A stretch of DNA of 64,000 bases. Origin: Cenococcum geophilum 1.58. Taxonomy: Eukaryota; Ascomycota; Dothideomycetes; Gloniales; Gloniaceae. The notes below the pieces were generated by a model, which was not told the DNA's origin, searched no databases, and saw only the letters and a list, made by a program, of their open reading frames with translations. Both the position numbers and the translations under genes were made by a program. This document shows, in pieces, positions 12,560 through 24,700 of the stretch (positions within the stretch are counted from its first letter, which is position 1; every line of letters starts with the position of its first letter). Location: assembly GCA_001692895.1 (NCBI GenBank), contig KV748225.1, forward strand, positions 62,001 to 126,000, in the 5' to 3' direction.

Positions 12560-15500
12560 CACTATCGCTTAAATAATTATACTATTATTATAAAAGCTCT
12601 GCTCTTCTACGCGTTCTTTACTCTTGTGTCTCTTTTTATTAGCAGCCTTAGACTTTTCGGCCGCGCGTTTATTTTTATAGAGTTTACTAGTAAAATAAGC
12701 GGCGTTCTATTCGTCGTTAGTAGTTAGTAGCTATATAATACTAGCAATAAATTTATATAATGCAGTCTTGTTACTAAGGATGGCTTCCAATATTATATCT
12801 TTGTTAACTATGCGATTCGCAATTACCTTACGATCCTGCCCTAAGCGGTAAGCTCGCTTTATGGCTTGCTCTTTATATATTAATAGGTGCTATAGTTTAA
12901 GGAGTATAATACGTCTGCCGTAGTGTAAGGTATAGCCTATACTAATAGTTCCTATTGTTCTAATAATAATGTCTGTTTTGGCCGAGACCAGATAAATAAC
13001 CCTATTGCTAGAAACAGTTATTGTTTCTTAATAGCTGTGGATAATTTCCTGCCGTTGCTTTGGCCTTTAATGAGATCCGTAGATGGCAACGTGGAACTCT
13101 GGATAGAATTTTCGCACTTATTTATATATAATTAGGGTGCATATAGGAAAACAAGATATAATAATAATCTTATCTTTTTTCTTCTTCTTACCGTCCTGGT
13201 CCGTAGGGTTTTGGATAATTGCCTAGTTATTTACATATATCTCGTTTAGAACTTTATTAAGGTAATGGAGCTTTGCGCTAGTGTTATATAATATATTAAT
13301 ATAATGTTTTATTAGCGAGTCACTGCTATTGTTATTAAACTAGCCCTTTTTATCCAAATTTTGCAAGTTTTAGCCTTTATTAAACTCCTTTTTAATCTTT
13401 ATTAGACCTAGAAAGGAGTATATTAGTCTTATTTAGTATTGTAATGCCTTAAAATAACCTACAGCTTATTTGATAGGATAACGCTGGCTAGGATGTTTTT
13501 GTTCCCATTTTTACCTTTATTTTTCCCGTTTTAACCACAGCACTGCTTGAAGATCGTTAATAAAGGCTTTAATATCCTTAACGACCTTGTCTTATTAAAC
13601 CGGGTTAGGTAGGACGTAGTTTAACTAATTATTATAGTTAAGTTTTGGTAGTTTAATAAGTGGCTTACTATTTAAACTAAGGGAATTACTAGTCTAACAA
13701 ATTATAATTACCTCTAGAACTAGACCGAATTTATTAACTTAAGCCTAAATATTTACTAACTCCGAAGTTGACATAATATAATTCCTACCCTTAGCAGTTT
13801 ACTGTCTCTAAAGTGCGTTAAACGCGAGCTAAATGTTTCGCAGATTCTCTTTAGAGCAAACATTATAGGATATTTTAATTTCGTCTAAAGGGTTAATATT
13901 TGTCTTTTAGTTTTATTATAGGAACTTAATATATGTTCCTAAGTTAGCTGGGCCTTTTTTAAACGGAGTTTTAGACATAGCCTATAGTATCAGTTGCCCG
14001 CGAAGCTTATAAAGAGTGGTCTTATAGAAATGAGCCTTTTTATTCTTAATTAAATAAAGTTTATTAATGACCACTATCGCCTATAAGATATAACGAATAT
14101 TAGGTATTAGCCGTATTATTGTTTTAAAATAGAATTTCGAACTTCTGGGCATTTAGACCTTTTTTTTAACCTTATAAAAATGCCTAACTATATTAAGGAT
14201 CTGGCCCTTAACGGATCCGGATGTAGTTAGAATTATATATTACGTTTAGTTGGAGTGCCCTAAGTAGACATCTTTGTTACCTATTATGGTGGCGGCTTTT
14301 ACAGTTCTTAGTTTAGTTATATTTTTTCTATAACTAGGCCTTTATGCGGTTGGCGTAGAAGTATATCCTACTAGTAGAACTATTACTAGATAAGGTCCCA
14401 TTGGATTACCGTTAAAGAGGTTATTAAACTCTTCCGTCTAATTTTATAGTAGCGGTGTAGAAGTAATAATAAGACTAGGGCCTAGATAGAACGGCAGCTT
14501 TACGGTACTGCTACCTACTTTATACCGGTATTAGATAGGCTAATACTCTATAGACGGATAAGGGCCAGATTCCCCATCTACGCGATGCCTTTACTGTAAT
14601 GTATTATCCTTTCTATCGTTCTTAATGTCGCGGGCATTCTATGCTAGTAGGTAATTAAAGGTAATAAAAAGCAGCGTAGAGTAGGTTTTACCGAGGCCTT
14701 ATTTATTACTAATAATTCTACTAAAAAAATTATAATACTGCGTAAAGTACTAAGTAATTAGTAAGACCTAGTGGAGATAAAGTATATGCTTAAACCCTGG
14801 CAAAGTGACTTATATCTTAAAATTGTTTTTATTTTATTTAAAAATGGTATACATTAAGGACCAATTTTCTTTTATTAGATGTTTGGTTTTGGCGTTCTTA
14901 CCCTTTATTTTATTAAATATCTTATTAACTAGTAAAACGCGATCCTCTAGTTATATTATAAAGTCTTAGTCTAGTAATTCTCCTAGCTCTTCATTAGTGA
15001 GGCTGGCCGTAGGGTTAACTACCTAAAAGTATAATCTATCTTTGCCTTCTTCTATTGCCTTAGCGGTAAGGTTTATATATTCCTCTAGAGCAGTAGGCGT
15101 ATTAAATATATCATCCTTTAATTTAGTGACGTCATTATCCTTCTCTTCCTTACTATCTTCCTTTAGAATAGTTGCTAGTTTGTTCTAGCGGGCGTTATCT
15201 CTTAAGGAGTAAATAGTAGTGCTCTTACGCGCTAAGCGCTTAGCAAAAGCTTCCGATAAAGCAGCATTTCTGTTAAGCCTTACAGCTACTATTTCCTTAT
15301 TAATATATGGCTTAGCATTAAGTTTGCCCGACTAACTAGGCCGCACTACGTCGCTAGCATTGTCGTTATTAGTAGGGAGGTAATCGGTACTATTTGTTAA
15401 AAGCTCTGAAACTACTTAGCATTTGCTCTACTTAAGGTGCAGAGCTAGTATAACGTTAAAAATAAGTAGATGATGCCTTTTATTATACGCCGCTATTAAA

Positions 15501-16460
15501 AGTATAAATATTTTAAAGTACGGGGATACCTACTTGCCGCTAAATGCAGACCTACTATTCCTAAGTGCTAAGGTTTCCAACTTAAGATCGATGATACCCT
15601 TAGCGCAGAGACGAGCGAAAAGTTTATTATAGTTAAACTATATAAAAGTTGCTAGTTCTTTAGCACTATTGCGCTGGAATTAAGATAAAGTAACTATATT
15701 AACGTTCTTTTTATTCTTCCGTATAATAATTATTGTATAATTTTTGTTGTACTTTAGCAGTTTAATGGGGATAAAGGAGCTTATTTATAATAGGGCTATA
15801 TTAGCAGAGTAGTGGCCTAACGCATATCTCTATAGAGTAGGCTTATATAATAATTGGTGTCTAATAGGAGTGCTTAACTCTTAGGTTAGCGAGGTAGGAT
15901 TATAATTAGTGTTATCTAAACCGAGCATTAGAGTATTAGGGAAATTGTTTAAGAGGTTAACTGGTTTGCGTAAGGGCGTTAGTAGATTTAACTGCTTAGG
16001 CGTTAGTGCTAAGGGAACGCCATCCTTATTTTTGATTTTAGTAGTAGCTTGCTTAATAATAAGTTTAATAAAACTATAGAGTAGGTTAAAGAAGCTAGGG
16101 TGATAAATTAGTATGTTAAAAGCTGGTCCCTATTTAGTAATAACCGGCATAAGGATTTCTTACCCACACTAATGCTTCTTAGTCATGGTATATTTTAAAG
16201 GCTATTATTTATTAGGAAAGCGACTTATAAAGTACTTTATAATATCTGCCTTTAAGGTAAGAAAATTATCTAGTTCTTCTTCCATATCTAATATCTCTTA
16301 GATTATGCTTTAACGCCATTTCTTAGCCTTTCCTTTAATGGGCATCTAATTATCCCTCTATTTTACGCCCTATTGCTTCTTTAGGTCTAGTTTAGGGACA
16401 TAGCTTAGTAGTTCTATGCTTATAGTTATACTAAATGTAAGAGAATTATAAAGCTAGCTA
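12560..16460 (-). pseudogene. SNF2-family helicase-like ATPase, copy 1 (decayed)
   Basis: Known family role: SNF2 ATPases use ATP to translocate on DNA and remodel chromatin or protein-DNA complexes in the nucleus. Seen on the minus strand, N to C: a polar N-terminal region (about 16,400-14,900), a P-loop reading GLGKT at 14,684-14,698, a motif II position at about 14,041-14,085 reading VVINKLYLIKN where DEAH/DEIH would be expected, a motif III-like MSKTPF at 13,961-13,978 (SGTPF in the family), and a clear motif VI, QAIKRAYRLGQDRK, near 12,829-12,873, followed by a Lys/Arg-rich tail (about 12,690-12,600). The frame has many stops, mostly TAG/TAA, and changes frame in places, so it is a pseudogene. 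Length, about 3.9 kb, suits a 1,100-1,300 residue protein. A diverged tandem copy lies at 21,790-25,640. Confidence 0.75.
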
Positions 16461-16599
16461 CGGTTTAAAGAGATAAGTTTATAAAACTAATAAGAATAAG
16501 TGAGTTAGTTATTAAGCATATACTTATAGGAATAACACGTTAGAGGATTCTGTTTGCATATACTTACTTAGATTAATCCGAAATTGTAGATTAAATAGA

Positions 16600-17270
16600 G
16601 TTTAGGTAAAGGTAAAGATGAGGTAAAAGTGTGAGTAAATATTAAACGATAGGTGACCTTACTAAAATTAGTTACGTAAGGTTAGTAAATAAAGGGTAAA
16701 TAAGAGTAAGGTATAAAGTATATGTATATATATATAAATAGAATATAATAGAAACCTTAACCTAAGGTGGAATATAGTGAAAAGAGGTTAGTGTAATAAT
16801 AGGCGAGCTGTTAAAAATTAATTAAAAGCTAATAAAGCTGATAGGTATTATAAAGTATAGTGGAAGTTGGTATAAGACTAGTAGAATGTGGTAAAAGATA
16901 TAACGAGAGATAAAGGCTAGTAAAGTACTAATGGAATCTAGCGGAATATAATATAAGAGGTTAAGATAGATAGAGGGTTAGTAGAATCCGGCAGAGAATG
17001 ATATAAGAAGTTAAGACGGGTAGAGCACCTATTGGGTCTAGTAGTAAGTAAGATAAGAAATGGAAATTGGTAGAGTGTTAATGGAATCTAGTAGAAAATG
17101 GGATAAAGGGTGGAATCTAGTAGAGCACTAATGGAATTTGGTAGTAAATGTGATAAGAAAAGCACACTGGCAGTTACTAGGTGGTTTTTAGTAGAAAAGG
17201 TGCTATTAAAACAAGATAAGCAGTAGGATGTACTAGAAGAGGGTGTTGGTAGACTTTAGTAGAACTAAAT
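16600..17270. repeat. Degenerate 60-bp-type repeats upstream of SNF2 copy 1
   Basis: Recurrent words TGGAATCTAGTAGA and GATAAGAGGTTAAGA at spacings of about 60 bases. The sequence matches 25,860-26,400, upstream of SNF2 copy 2, nearly throughout, so it belongs to the 9.2-kb duplicated unit. It would hold the promoter of the minus-strand gene; no promoter motif can be read. Confidence 0.65.
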
Positions 17271-17559
17271 CTAGTAACACCACTTTACTGTATCCGCTCC
17301 TATATAATAACTTCTTGCTAATATATCACTAGGCCGCTATGCTAATACTTCCCCCTAAACCTCAAGATATATTAAAAGCGGACACTGCACGTATACTAAT
17401 AGCTTATTACACCTCGTGCGCGACTTCTATCAAATTCCCGCGTTATGCACCCCTATTAAAGGTCCTTTAAATAACTAAGATAGCAAACGCATAGAGCAAA
17501 AGCCTTATCCCATCTCAATTTTATGCATTTACCGTCGTAATGGCCTTGAAAGTTCCTTA

Positions 17560-18060
17560 TTAACCCCCTATTAGATTTCCGTTAGACCACCATTTTATAG
17601 CTTACTCTCTAGCTTCTTAATCGCTCGGCTAACCTCTCTATAATAATCGTTGGCCATTAGACTAACGGAGTTACTGACGTTGCTTGCGACTTCGAAGAGC
17701 TGTTTATATTTGTTGTTTAGACGAATAAAGGTTTTCTGGGTACTATTAAGTCTTTAGTTTACAGCGTCCAGTTTGGCTACCTTAGACTCTTTTAAGTTCT
17801 TAAACTTAATGTCACTTTCTTAATCCGTTTAATTTCTGCCTTTAACTTATTAAGCTCCTTTATAAGACAGATTTCTAGGGCTAATTAGGCTGTCTTTATA
17901 TAATCTAGCTCTACCTTTAGCTGATCGCGCTTAAGCGTCTAAGAATCCACTATTGACTTTTGTGTGCTCTTTATAGCCTCTAATTCCTGCACGGATTCTT
18001 AAGCTTAGTGCATTTTAATAGACTCTTGCACAATATATTAAATATAATAACTATTAATGT
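17560..18060 (-). pseudogene. Coiled-coil protein remnant between the SNF2 copies
   Basis: On the minus strand, about 160 codons read as a strongly helical, Lys/Glu/Leu-rich sequence (ELEAIKS, LKRDQLKVELDYIK, IKELNKLKAEIKRIKK, then FKNLKESKVAKLDAV and REVSRAIKKLESKL). Hydrophobic residues fall at heptad-like spacing, as in a coiled coil. There are several TAG/TAA interruptions and one frame change near 17,830, so it is broken, but less than its neighbours: CpA dinucleotides survive here. No homologous family can be named. It is not part of the 9.2-kb duplication. Its job in block G is unknown; coiled coils often serve in dimerisation. Confidence 0.5.
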
Positions 18061-18167
18061 GCCCTATATAGCTTATTAGGGGACAAATAATATTAAAAAT
18101 TGGTAAAATAATTACCTATAAAATTAAAGGATAGAGTAATAAATATATATACCTTTAGAAAGTAAAG

Positions 18168-18655
18168 CTAGTCGTATATAAAGCTATAGAGCTTTGGCAG
18201 GAACTCCGTCTAGAGCTTTAATAGAGTTCCTCTGTTTAGAGCTTTAGTAGAGCTCCTCTGTCTAGAGCTTTAGTAGAGCTCTACGCGGGGTAGAACTTCG
18301 TCTAGTAGAGAGCCTCTAACTCGGTTTTAGCGCGTACTATATTTAACTAAGAGTCTACTAATCTATAATAATTCTAGCTTAAAGCTAGACTCTATAATTA
18401 ATTTCTCTAGCTACTAAAGCTTTATCTAAAGCTTACTAGGGTCTCTATACAGGGCTCTACGCGGAGCTCTATACGGAGCTCTACTAAAGGCTCTATACGG
18501 AGCTCTGCTAGAAGCTCTGCTATAAGCTCTATACAAAGCTATGCTAAAGGCTCTCTATAAAGCTCCCTTAAAGCTCTATATAAAGCTTTATATAGAGGCT
18601 CTCTATAAGCTCCCTTAAAGCTCTATAGGGAGCTCTGCTAAGACTCCTGTATCCC
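18168..18655. repeat. AGAGCTCT-type array, first block
   Basis: Short units built on GAGCTCTA/TAGAGCTC and AAGCTTTA. Units at 18,180-18,300 read GAGCTTTAGTAGAGCTC; units at 18,430-18,650 read its reverse complement, GAGCTCTACTAAAGCTC. The two halves are therefore inverted around a 110-base core (18,322-18,430) that is repeated at 19,059-19,170 and, inverted, at about 19,440-19,550. Confidence 0.8.
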
Positions 18656-18930
18656 TTATAACGCCAACTTACGTCTATCTGTTATTGATAAGAATTGACT
18701 AATAGAATCAATTAAATCAAAATCATCAATGTAGAAAGGATTAAAATTAGGTACCAGCTAGGGCTTTAGGGGGTGGGTTCTTTTACGATATAATTTGGTT
18801 AAATATTATAGAGTCGGCTTAACAAAGTCTATATCGTCAGAAGTACGTTTAAAAGGCATAGTTGATTATAATATAGATACTGTACGCGTTGTTTTGATTC
18901 TAGTGTTCGCGTACGGAACACTTATAGATA
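18656..18930. other. Spacer between the two AGAGCTCT array blocks
   Basis: No gene recognised. This stretch keeps CpA and TpG dinucleotides (for example around 18,715-18,735) and so looks less affected by RIP than the DNA around it. A 66-codon plus-strand frame from 18,795 runs into the array and is probably chance. Confidence 0.45.
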
Positions 18931-19795
18931 TAAGGGATAGAGCTCTACGCGGAGTCTTGGCAGAGCTCTATATAGAGTTTTGGGAAGCTTTATAGAGAGC
19001 CTCTAGTAAAGCTTTGTATAGAGCTTCGTATAGAGCTTCTAGTAGAGCCTTTAGTAGAGCCTCTAACTTAATTTAGTCCGTAATGTATTTAACCGGAGGC
19101 CTACTAATCTATAATAATTCTAGCTTAAAGCTAGACTCTATAATTAATTTCTCTAGCTCTACACGGAGCTCTACTAAAGGCTCCGCTAGAAGCTTTGCTA
19201 AAAGCTCTACTAGGACTTTGTATAGAGCTTTATAGTAAACGTTATAGTAGGTATAGAGCTCCGTGTAGAGCTTTAGTAGGGCTCTATATAGAGTCTTAGT
19301 AGAGCTTTCTATAGAGCTTTAAGGGAACTTTGTAGAGAGCCTTTAATAGAGCTTTGTATAGAGTTTTGTGTAGAGCTTCTAGCAGAGCTTCTAGTAGAGT
19401 TCTATATAGAGCCCCGTGTAGAGCCTCTAGTAAAGCTTTAGTAAAGCTTTAGTAGCTAGGGAAATTAATTATAGAGTCTATTTTAAGCTAGAATTATTAT
19501 AAATTAGTAGACTCTTGGTTAAATATAGTATAGGCTAAAACTAAGTCGGAGGCTTTACTAAAGGCCCTACTAAAAGCTTTGCTAAAAGCTCTACTAGAAG
19601 CTCTACTAGAAGCTCTATTAGAAGCTCTGTATAAAGCTCTACTAGAGGCTTAAAGCTCTATATAGAGCTCTGCTAAAGCTCTATACGGAGCTCTGCTAAG
19701 ACTCTATATAAAGCTCTACTAAAGCTCTAAACAGAGCTCTATTGAAGCTCTAGATGGAGCTCTATTAAAGCTCTATATCTACTATAACATCTATT
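18931..19795. repeat. AGAGCTCT-type array, second block with inverted arms
   Basis: Same short units as the first block. Orientation switches several times: 18,940-19,120 and 19,240-19,450 have the GAGCTTTAGTAG sense, 19,130-19,220 and 19,550-19,780 the opposite. The 110-base core at 19,059-19,170 (with TCTAGCTTAAAGCTAGA, itself a palindrome) is matched in inverted orientation at about 19,440-19,550, so the block can fold into a long imperfect hairpin. Confidence 0.8.
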
Positions 19796-20190
19796 ATAAT
19801 ATAGAAAATGGTAGCGAAAAGGGTATACCCTTACTAAGTTTAAGGAAGTAGAATATAAAAGGTATTATAGTCTAGATAAATACTAGTAAACGGCAGTAGA
19901 AGCGGTATACTAGTGTCGCATCTAAAGAGTAGGGTGTAGTAGATTCTGCAGTCCGGTAGATATAAGTGGAAGGTAATAGAAAGGGTATCCTTATATCGCG
20001 TCTAAAGAAGCGGAACATAGTAGATTCTATAGTGCGGTAGAGGGCAGCTAAGGGCAGCTAAGGGTAGTAGGAAGGGCATCCTAATATCACATCTAAAGAG
20101 TTAGGGTGTGGTAGATTCTGCGGTATTAGTAGAGGACAGTAGAGGGTAGTAGAAAGAGTATCCCTATATTACATCTAAAGAGTGGAATGT

Positions 20191-20370
20191 TATTAAATTA
20201 AGGTTATAGGGCTAAAACTCTATGTATTGCTTATTTTCTATATAGGTGGTTAAAGAGATTTTAAGGAACTTTAACCGCCGGTTAAAGTTATCTGATTAGT
20301 TAGATTCTTGCTAAAAGCTTTATCCTATAAGTCTTATCACGTAATATTATTACGGGCTTATTTTCTAATA
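20191..20370. mobile_element. 180-bp insertion in the satellite, probable solo LTR
   Basis: The 81-bp unit is cut at GGAATGT and resumes at AATGTAG, giving a 5-bp duplication AATGT at 20,186-20,190 and 20,371-20,375. The insert begins TA and ends TA; TG...CA, the usual LTR ends, would become TA...TA after RIP at TpG and CpA. A 5-bp duplication also fits an LTR integrase. It contains a 23-bp palindrome (AACTTTAACCG-C-CGGTTAAAGTT). A MITE is the alternative. Confidence 0.6.
20250..20325 (+). repeat. Palindrome-centred module, copy 1 of 3
   Basis: About 60 bases centred on AACTTTAACCGCCGGTTAAAGTT at about 20,267-20,289, followed by ATCTGATTAGTTAGATTC. The same module, in opposite orientation, occurs at about 43,358-43,415 and 58,410-58,465. 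Confidence 0.6.
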
Positions 20371-21789
20371 AATGTAGTAGATTCTACGCTGTAGTGGAGG
20401 ACGGTAGAGAATAGTGGAAAGGGCATCCCCGTATCATGTTTAAAGAGGTAAAATCTAGTAGATTCTACGCTGCGGTAGAGGACAGTAGAGGGTAGTAAAA
20501 AGAGTATCCTTATATTACATCTAAAGAAGTAAAATTTAGTAGATTCTGCGCTGTAGTAGAGGGCGGCAGAGAATAATAGAAAGAGTATCCCTATGTTATA
20601 TTTAAAGAAGTGGAATCTAGTAGATTCTATACTGCAGTGGATAGGAGTAGAGGACGGTAGAAAGAGTATCCTTATATTATATCTAAAGAAGTGGAATCTA
20701 GTAGATTCTATAGTGCGGTAAACGGGAGTAAAGAATAGTAAAAAGGGCATCTCTATGTTACGTCTGAAGAGGTAGAGTGCAGTAGATTCTATAGTGCGGT
20801 AGAAAGGAGTGGAGAATAGTAGAAAGGGCATCCCTATATTATATCCGAAGAGGTGGAATCTAGTAAATTCTATAGTGCGGTAGAAAGTAGTAGAGGGTAG
20901 TAGAAAGAGTATCCCTGTGTTATATCTAAAAAAGTAGAATTTAGTGGATTCTATAGTGTGGTGGATAGGAGTAAAGGATAGTAAAAAGGGTATTCCTATA
21001 TTACGTCTAAAGAGGTAGAGTATAGTGGATTCTATAGTATAATAAAGGATAGTAGGAAGTAATAGAAAGTGTACTATCCCCTTATATCCGAAGATATGGA
21101 ATATAGTAGATTCTGCGGTATAGTGGATGCTAGTAGAGAGTAATAGAAAGTAGATTATCCTTTTACCTCTATAGATATAGAATATAGTAGATCCTATAGT
21201 ATAGTGGATGCTAGTAAAAAGCAATAGAAAGTAAATTATTCTCCTATATCTAGGAATATAGAATATAGTAGATTCTATAGTCTAGTAGATGCTAGTAGAG
21301 AGTAATAGAAAGCGGATTATCTTTTTACCTCTAGGGATATAGAATATAGTGGATTTTACAGTTTAGTAGATACTAGTAAAAAGTAATAAAAAGTAGATTA
21401 TCCTTTTACCTCTATGGATATGGAATATAGTGGATTTGCGGTATAGTAGATACTAGTAAATGCTAGTAGATTAGGCATTACTATCCTACCTTTAAGAATA
21501 TAGAATATGGAAACTTCTATAGCATAGTAGATATAAGTAGGAAGTTTTTTAATAAAATCCGTATTTAAATATAGAACTTAACCGCTTAGACTAAACTATA
21601 ATAATAGTTCCGCTAAGCAGTAGTCCTAATATTAGGAGTAATTTGTTAATAATAAGATAGACGCTACTTTTTTATTCGTCCTCTACCTTTATATATATAG
21701 ATAGGACTTAGGCCTAGCTTAACTATCTAAACCTAAATAAGACTTTTACTATTATATTGCTAATAGTAGCTATACTAGCGTTTGAATAA

Positions 21790-24700
21790 TCTTATCTTCT
21801 TATAACGTTTAGTAGCTTTTTTCTTCTTTATATCCGTAGCCTAAGCCCTCCTAACTAAGTACTCCTTTTCCTTAATCCTATTGACAAAAATAGCCATATT
21901 CTCTTTATCGTCAGCATTTTAAGGCTATATAATATTGGCAATCAATTCTCTTAACTTAGCCTTATTGCTAAGCATAGCTTTTAATAGCATGCCCTTATTA
22001 ACAAGGCGCTATATAAATACTTTACGGTATTGTCCTAGACGATAGTTAGCTTTATAGCTTAGAGTTTATATATTAGTAAGGGCTAAGTCTTAAGAAGTAT
22101 AACTCGTTTATCTTAATGTAAAATATAGCCAGTCTTAAGTAATCCTATTGTCCTAATAATAATATCTATATAGGACGGAATAACGTAAATAGGTTTGCCC
22201 TTTCTATTATAGGATAATGTCTTTTAATGGCTATAAATAATTATCTGCCGTGGCTTTGCCCTTAGGTAAGACCTATATAGTATAACACTAAAATCCGGAT
22301 AGGCCTTTCGCAGTTATTTATATACGATTAATATGCATATAGGAAGACAGATATAATGTTAATTTTTTCTATATTGCGCATTTTGGAGTCCTTATCTATA
22401 GGGTTTGCCCTAATTTCCTAGTTAAGTTTGCGGATCTCTTTTATAAATCCGTTAATATAATAGAGCTTTGCGCTGGTTTTTTATAATATATTAATACTTC
22501 TCCGAACTAGTAAGCTATGGCAGTTGCTATAAAGCCAGCCCTTTTTAGTTAAGTTATTGAGGTTCTAGCCTCCATTGAAATTTGAAAGTTAGCTTAATTT
22601 TAGCCAGAGCTGGGAAACTAATATTATAGCGCTTTAAAGCGACCTGGAGCCCACCTAATTAGATAAACCTGGCCTGGGTAGCTTTATCCCTATTCTTGTT
22701 TCCGCCTTTTACGTTCTAATCGTAATACCAACTAGAGATTTTTAATAAAGGCTGCGACATTATTGACGATCTTAGCTTGCAGAACCGGGTCAGATAGGAT
22801 ATAGTTTACACTGCTATTATAGTGGAGTAGTGGCAGCTTAATAAATGGCATCCTATCTAGCTAAAGGGGATTCGTAGTCTGTGGAATTATAATAGCCTTA
22901 AGGATTTAACTGAATTTGTTAATAGAAGCCTGGACCTTTTCTAGTTGTATATCTTTTAAACTAAACTTCTTTGCCTTTACTATTTGGTGTTTCTAAATAG
23001 TGTTAAACGTAGACTAGATGGATTTACTGTTTAAGTCTAAGCAAAGGTTATAAGTAGCTTAAATTTATTTAGGAGGGTTATTCTTCTTCTTTTATATCTA
23101 TTGTAGAAATATAATATATAGAGCTAAGTCGGTTAGACCTTTTTTAAACGAAGTTCTAGATATAGCCTATACTATCGGTTGTCCGTAAAGCCTATAAAGA
23201 GTAGTTTTAATAAAATAAGACTTTCCGTTCTTAGTTAATTAAAGTTTATTAATAACCACTATTACCTAATAACGGTTGGGTCTAGCATAATTAATGTCTT
23301 AATCTTGACTTTCTAACTTTTAGGCTATTTGAACTTTCTCTAACCTTGTGGAAATGCTTAACTATATTAACAACCTGGCCTTTAATGGATCCGTATATAG
23401 TTAGAATAATATATTACATTTAATCGGAGTGCCCTAAGTAGATATCCTTATCGCCTTTATAGTGGCAGTTTTTATAGTTCTTAGCTTAGTTATATTATTT
23501 CTATAACCGGGCCTTTACAGAGGTATGTTCTATTAGTAAAATCCTTACTAGACGAGGCCCCATTGGATTACTGTTAAAGAGACTACTAAACTCTTCTATC
23601 TAATTTAGTAGTAGTAGTATAAGAGTAAAGATAAGACTAGGGCCTAGATAGAACAGCAGCTTTGCGGTACTACTACCTACTTTATACCGGTATTAGATGG
23701 GCTAATACTCTGCAGACGGACAAGGGCTGGGATCCCCATCTGCGCGATGCCTGTACTATGGCGTATTACCCTTTCTATCGTTATCGATGTTGTAGTTATT
23801 CTATGCTAGTAGGTAATTAAAGATAATAAAAAGAGGTCTAGAATAGATTTCGCTAAAGCCTTATTTATCGCCAATAACCCTATTATAAAAATCCTAATAC
23901 TGTGTAAAGTATAAGTAACGGGTAAGACCACGTAGAGATAAAATGCGCACTTAAACTAGATGAGCAAAGATAAGTCTAAAATGTGATTTTTATCTAGATT
24001 TAATTAGTACGCATTAATAACTAATTTTCTTTTATTAAATTTTCTGTTTTAGTATTTTTCGCATTTGCTATTTTAAATAGTATGACCGGCAACTAGGTAA
24101 TAACCTAAAAGTATAACCTATCTTTACCTTCTTCTATATAGCAGTAAGGTTTATACATTCTTCTAGAGCAGTAGGCGTGTTAAAGGTATTATCCTTTAAT
24201 TTAGCGGCGTTATTATCCTTCTCTTTTTTATTGTTTTTCTCCGGAATGGTATTAAGCTTAGTATCGCGGGCTCTGTCTCCGGGTAAAGGGATAGTGGTAC
24301 CCTTATATATTAAGCGCTCTGCAAAAGCTTCTAATAAAGTAGTATTTCTATTAAGCCTTATAGCTGCTGTTTCTTTATTAACAAACGGCTTAGCACTAAA
24401 TTTGCCCGCCTGACTATGCCGCACTGTATTGCTGGCATCGTTATTATCGCTAGTAAAGTAATTGGTACCATTAGCTAAAGGTCTTAAAACCACTAAGCGC
24501 TTTTCCTACGTAAGGTATAGGGCTAGTATAACTTTAAAAATAATAGGGTGTTCCCTTTTATTGTACGCCGCCATTAAGAATTAGGAAATTTGGGGCTATA
24601 TACTTACCGCTAAATATAGACCTACTGTTTCCGAGTGCTAAGGTTTCCGGCTTAAGATTAATAATACCGTTAGCGCATAGACGAACAAAAGAGTTTGTCG

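Larger units (their letters stand above)
19860..21490. repeat. 81-bp tandem array, copy 2 (about 17-18 units, interrupted)
   Basis: Same 81-bp unit as 11,092-12,320. It is interrupted at 20,191-20,370 by a 180-bp insertion with its own target duplication. To the right of the insertion one minus-strand frame is open for 288 codons (20,358-21,224) as the same 27-residue repeat. It lies just downstream of SNF2 copy 2. Confidence 0.88.

Noticed and set aside
18795-18995. 66-codon plus-strand frame
   Set aside because: Its second half is AGAGCTCT array sequence and it has no homologous motif.
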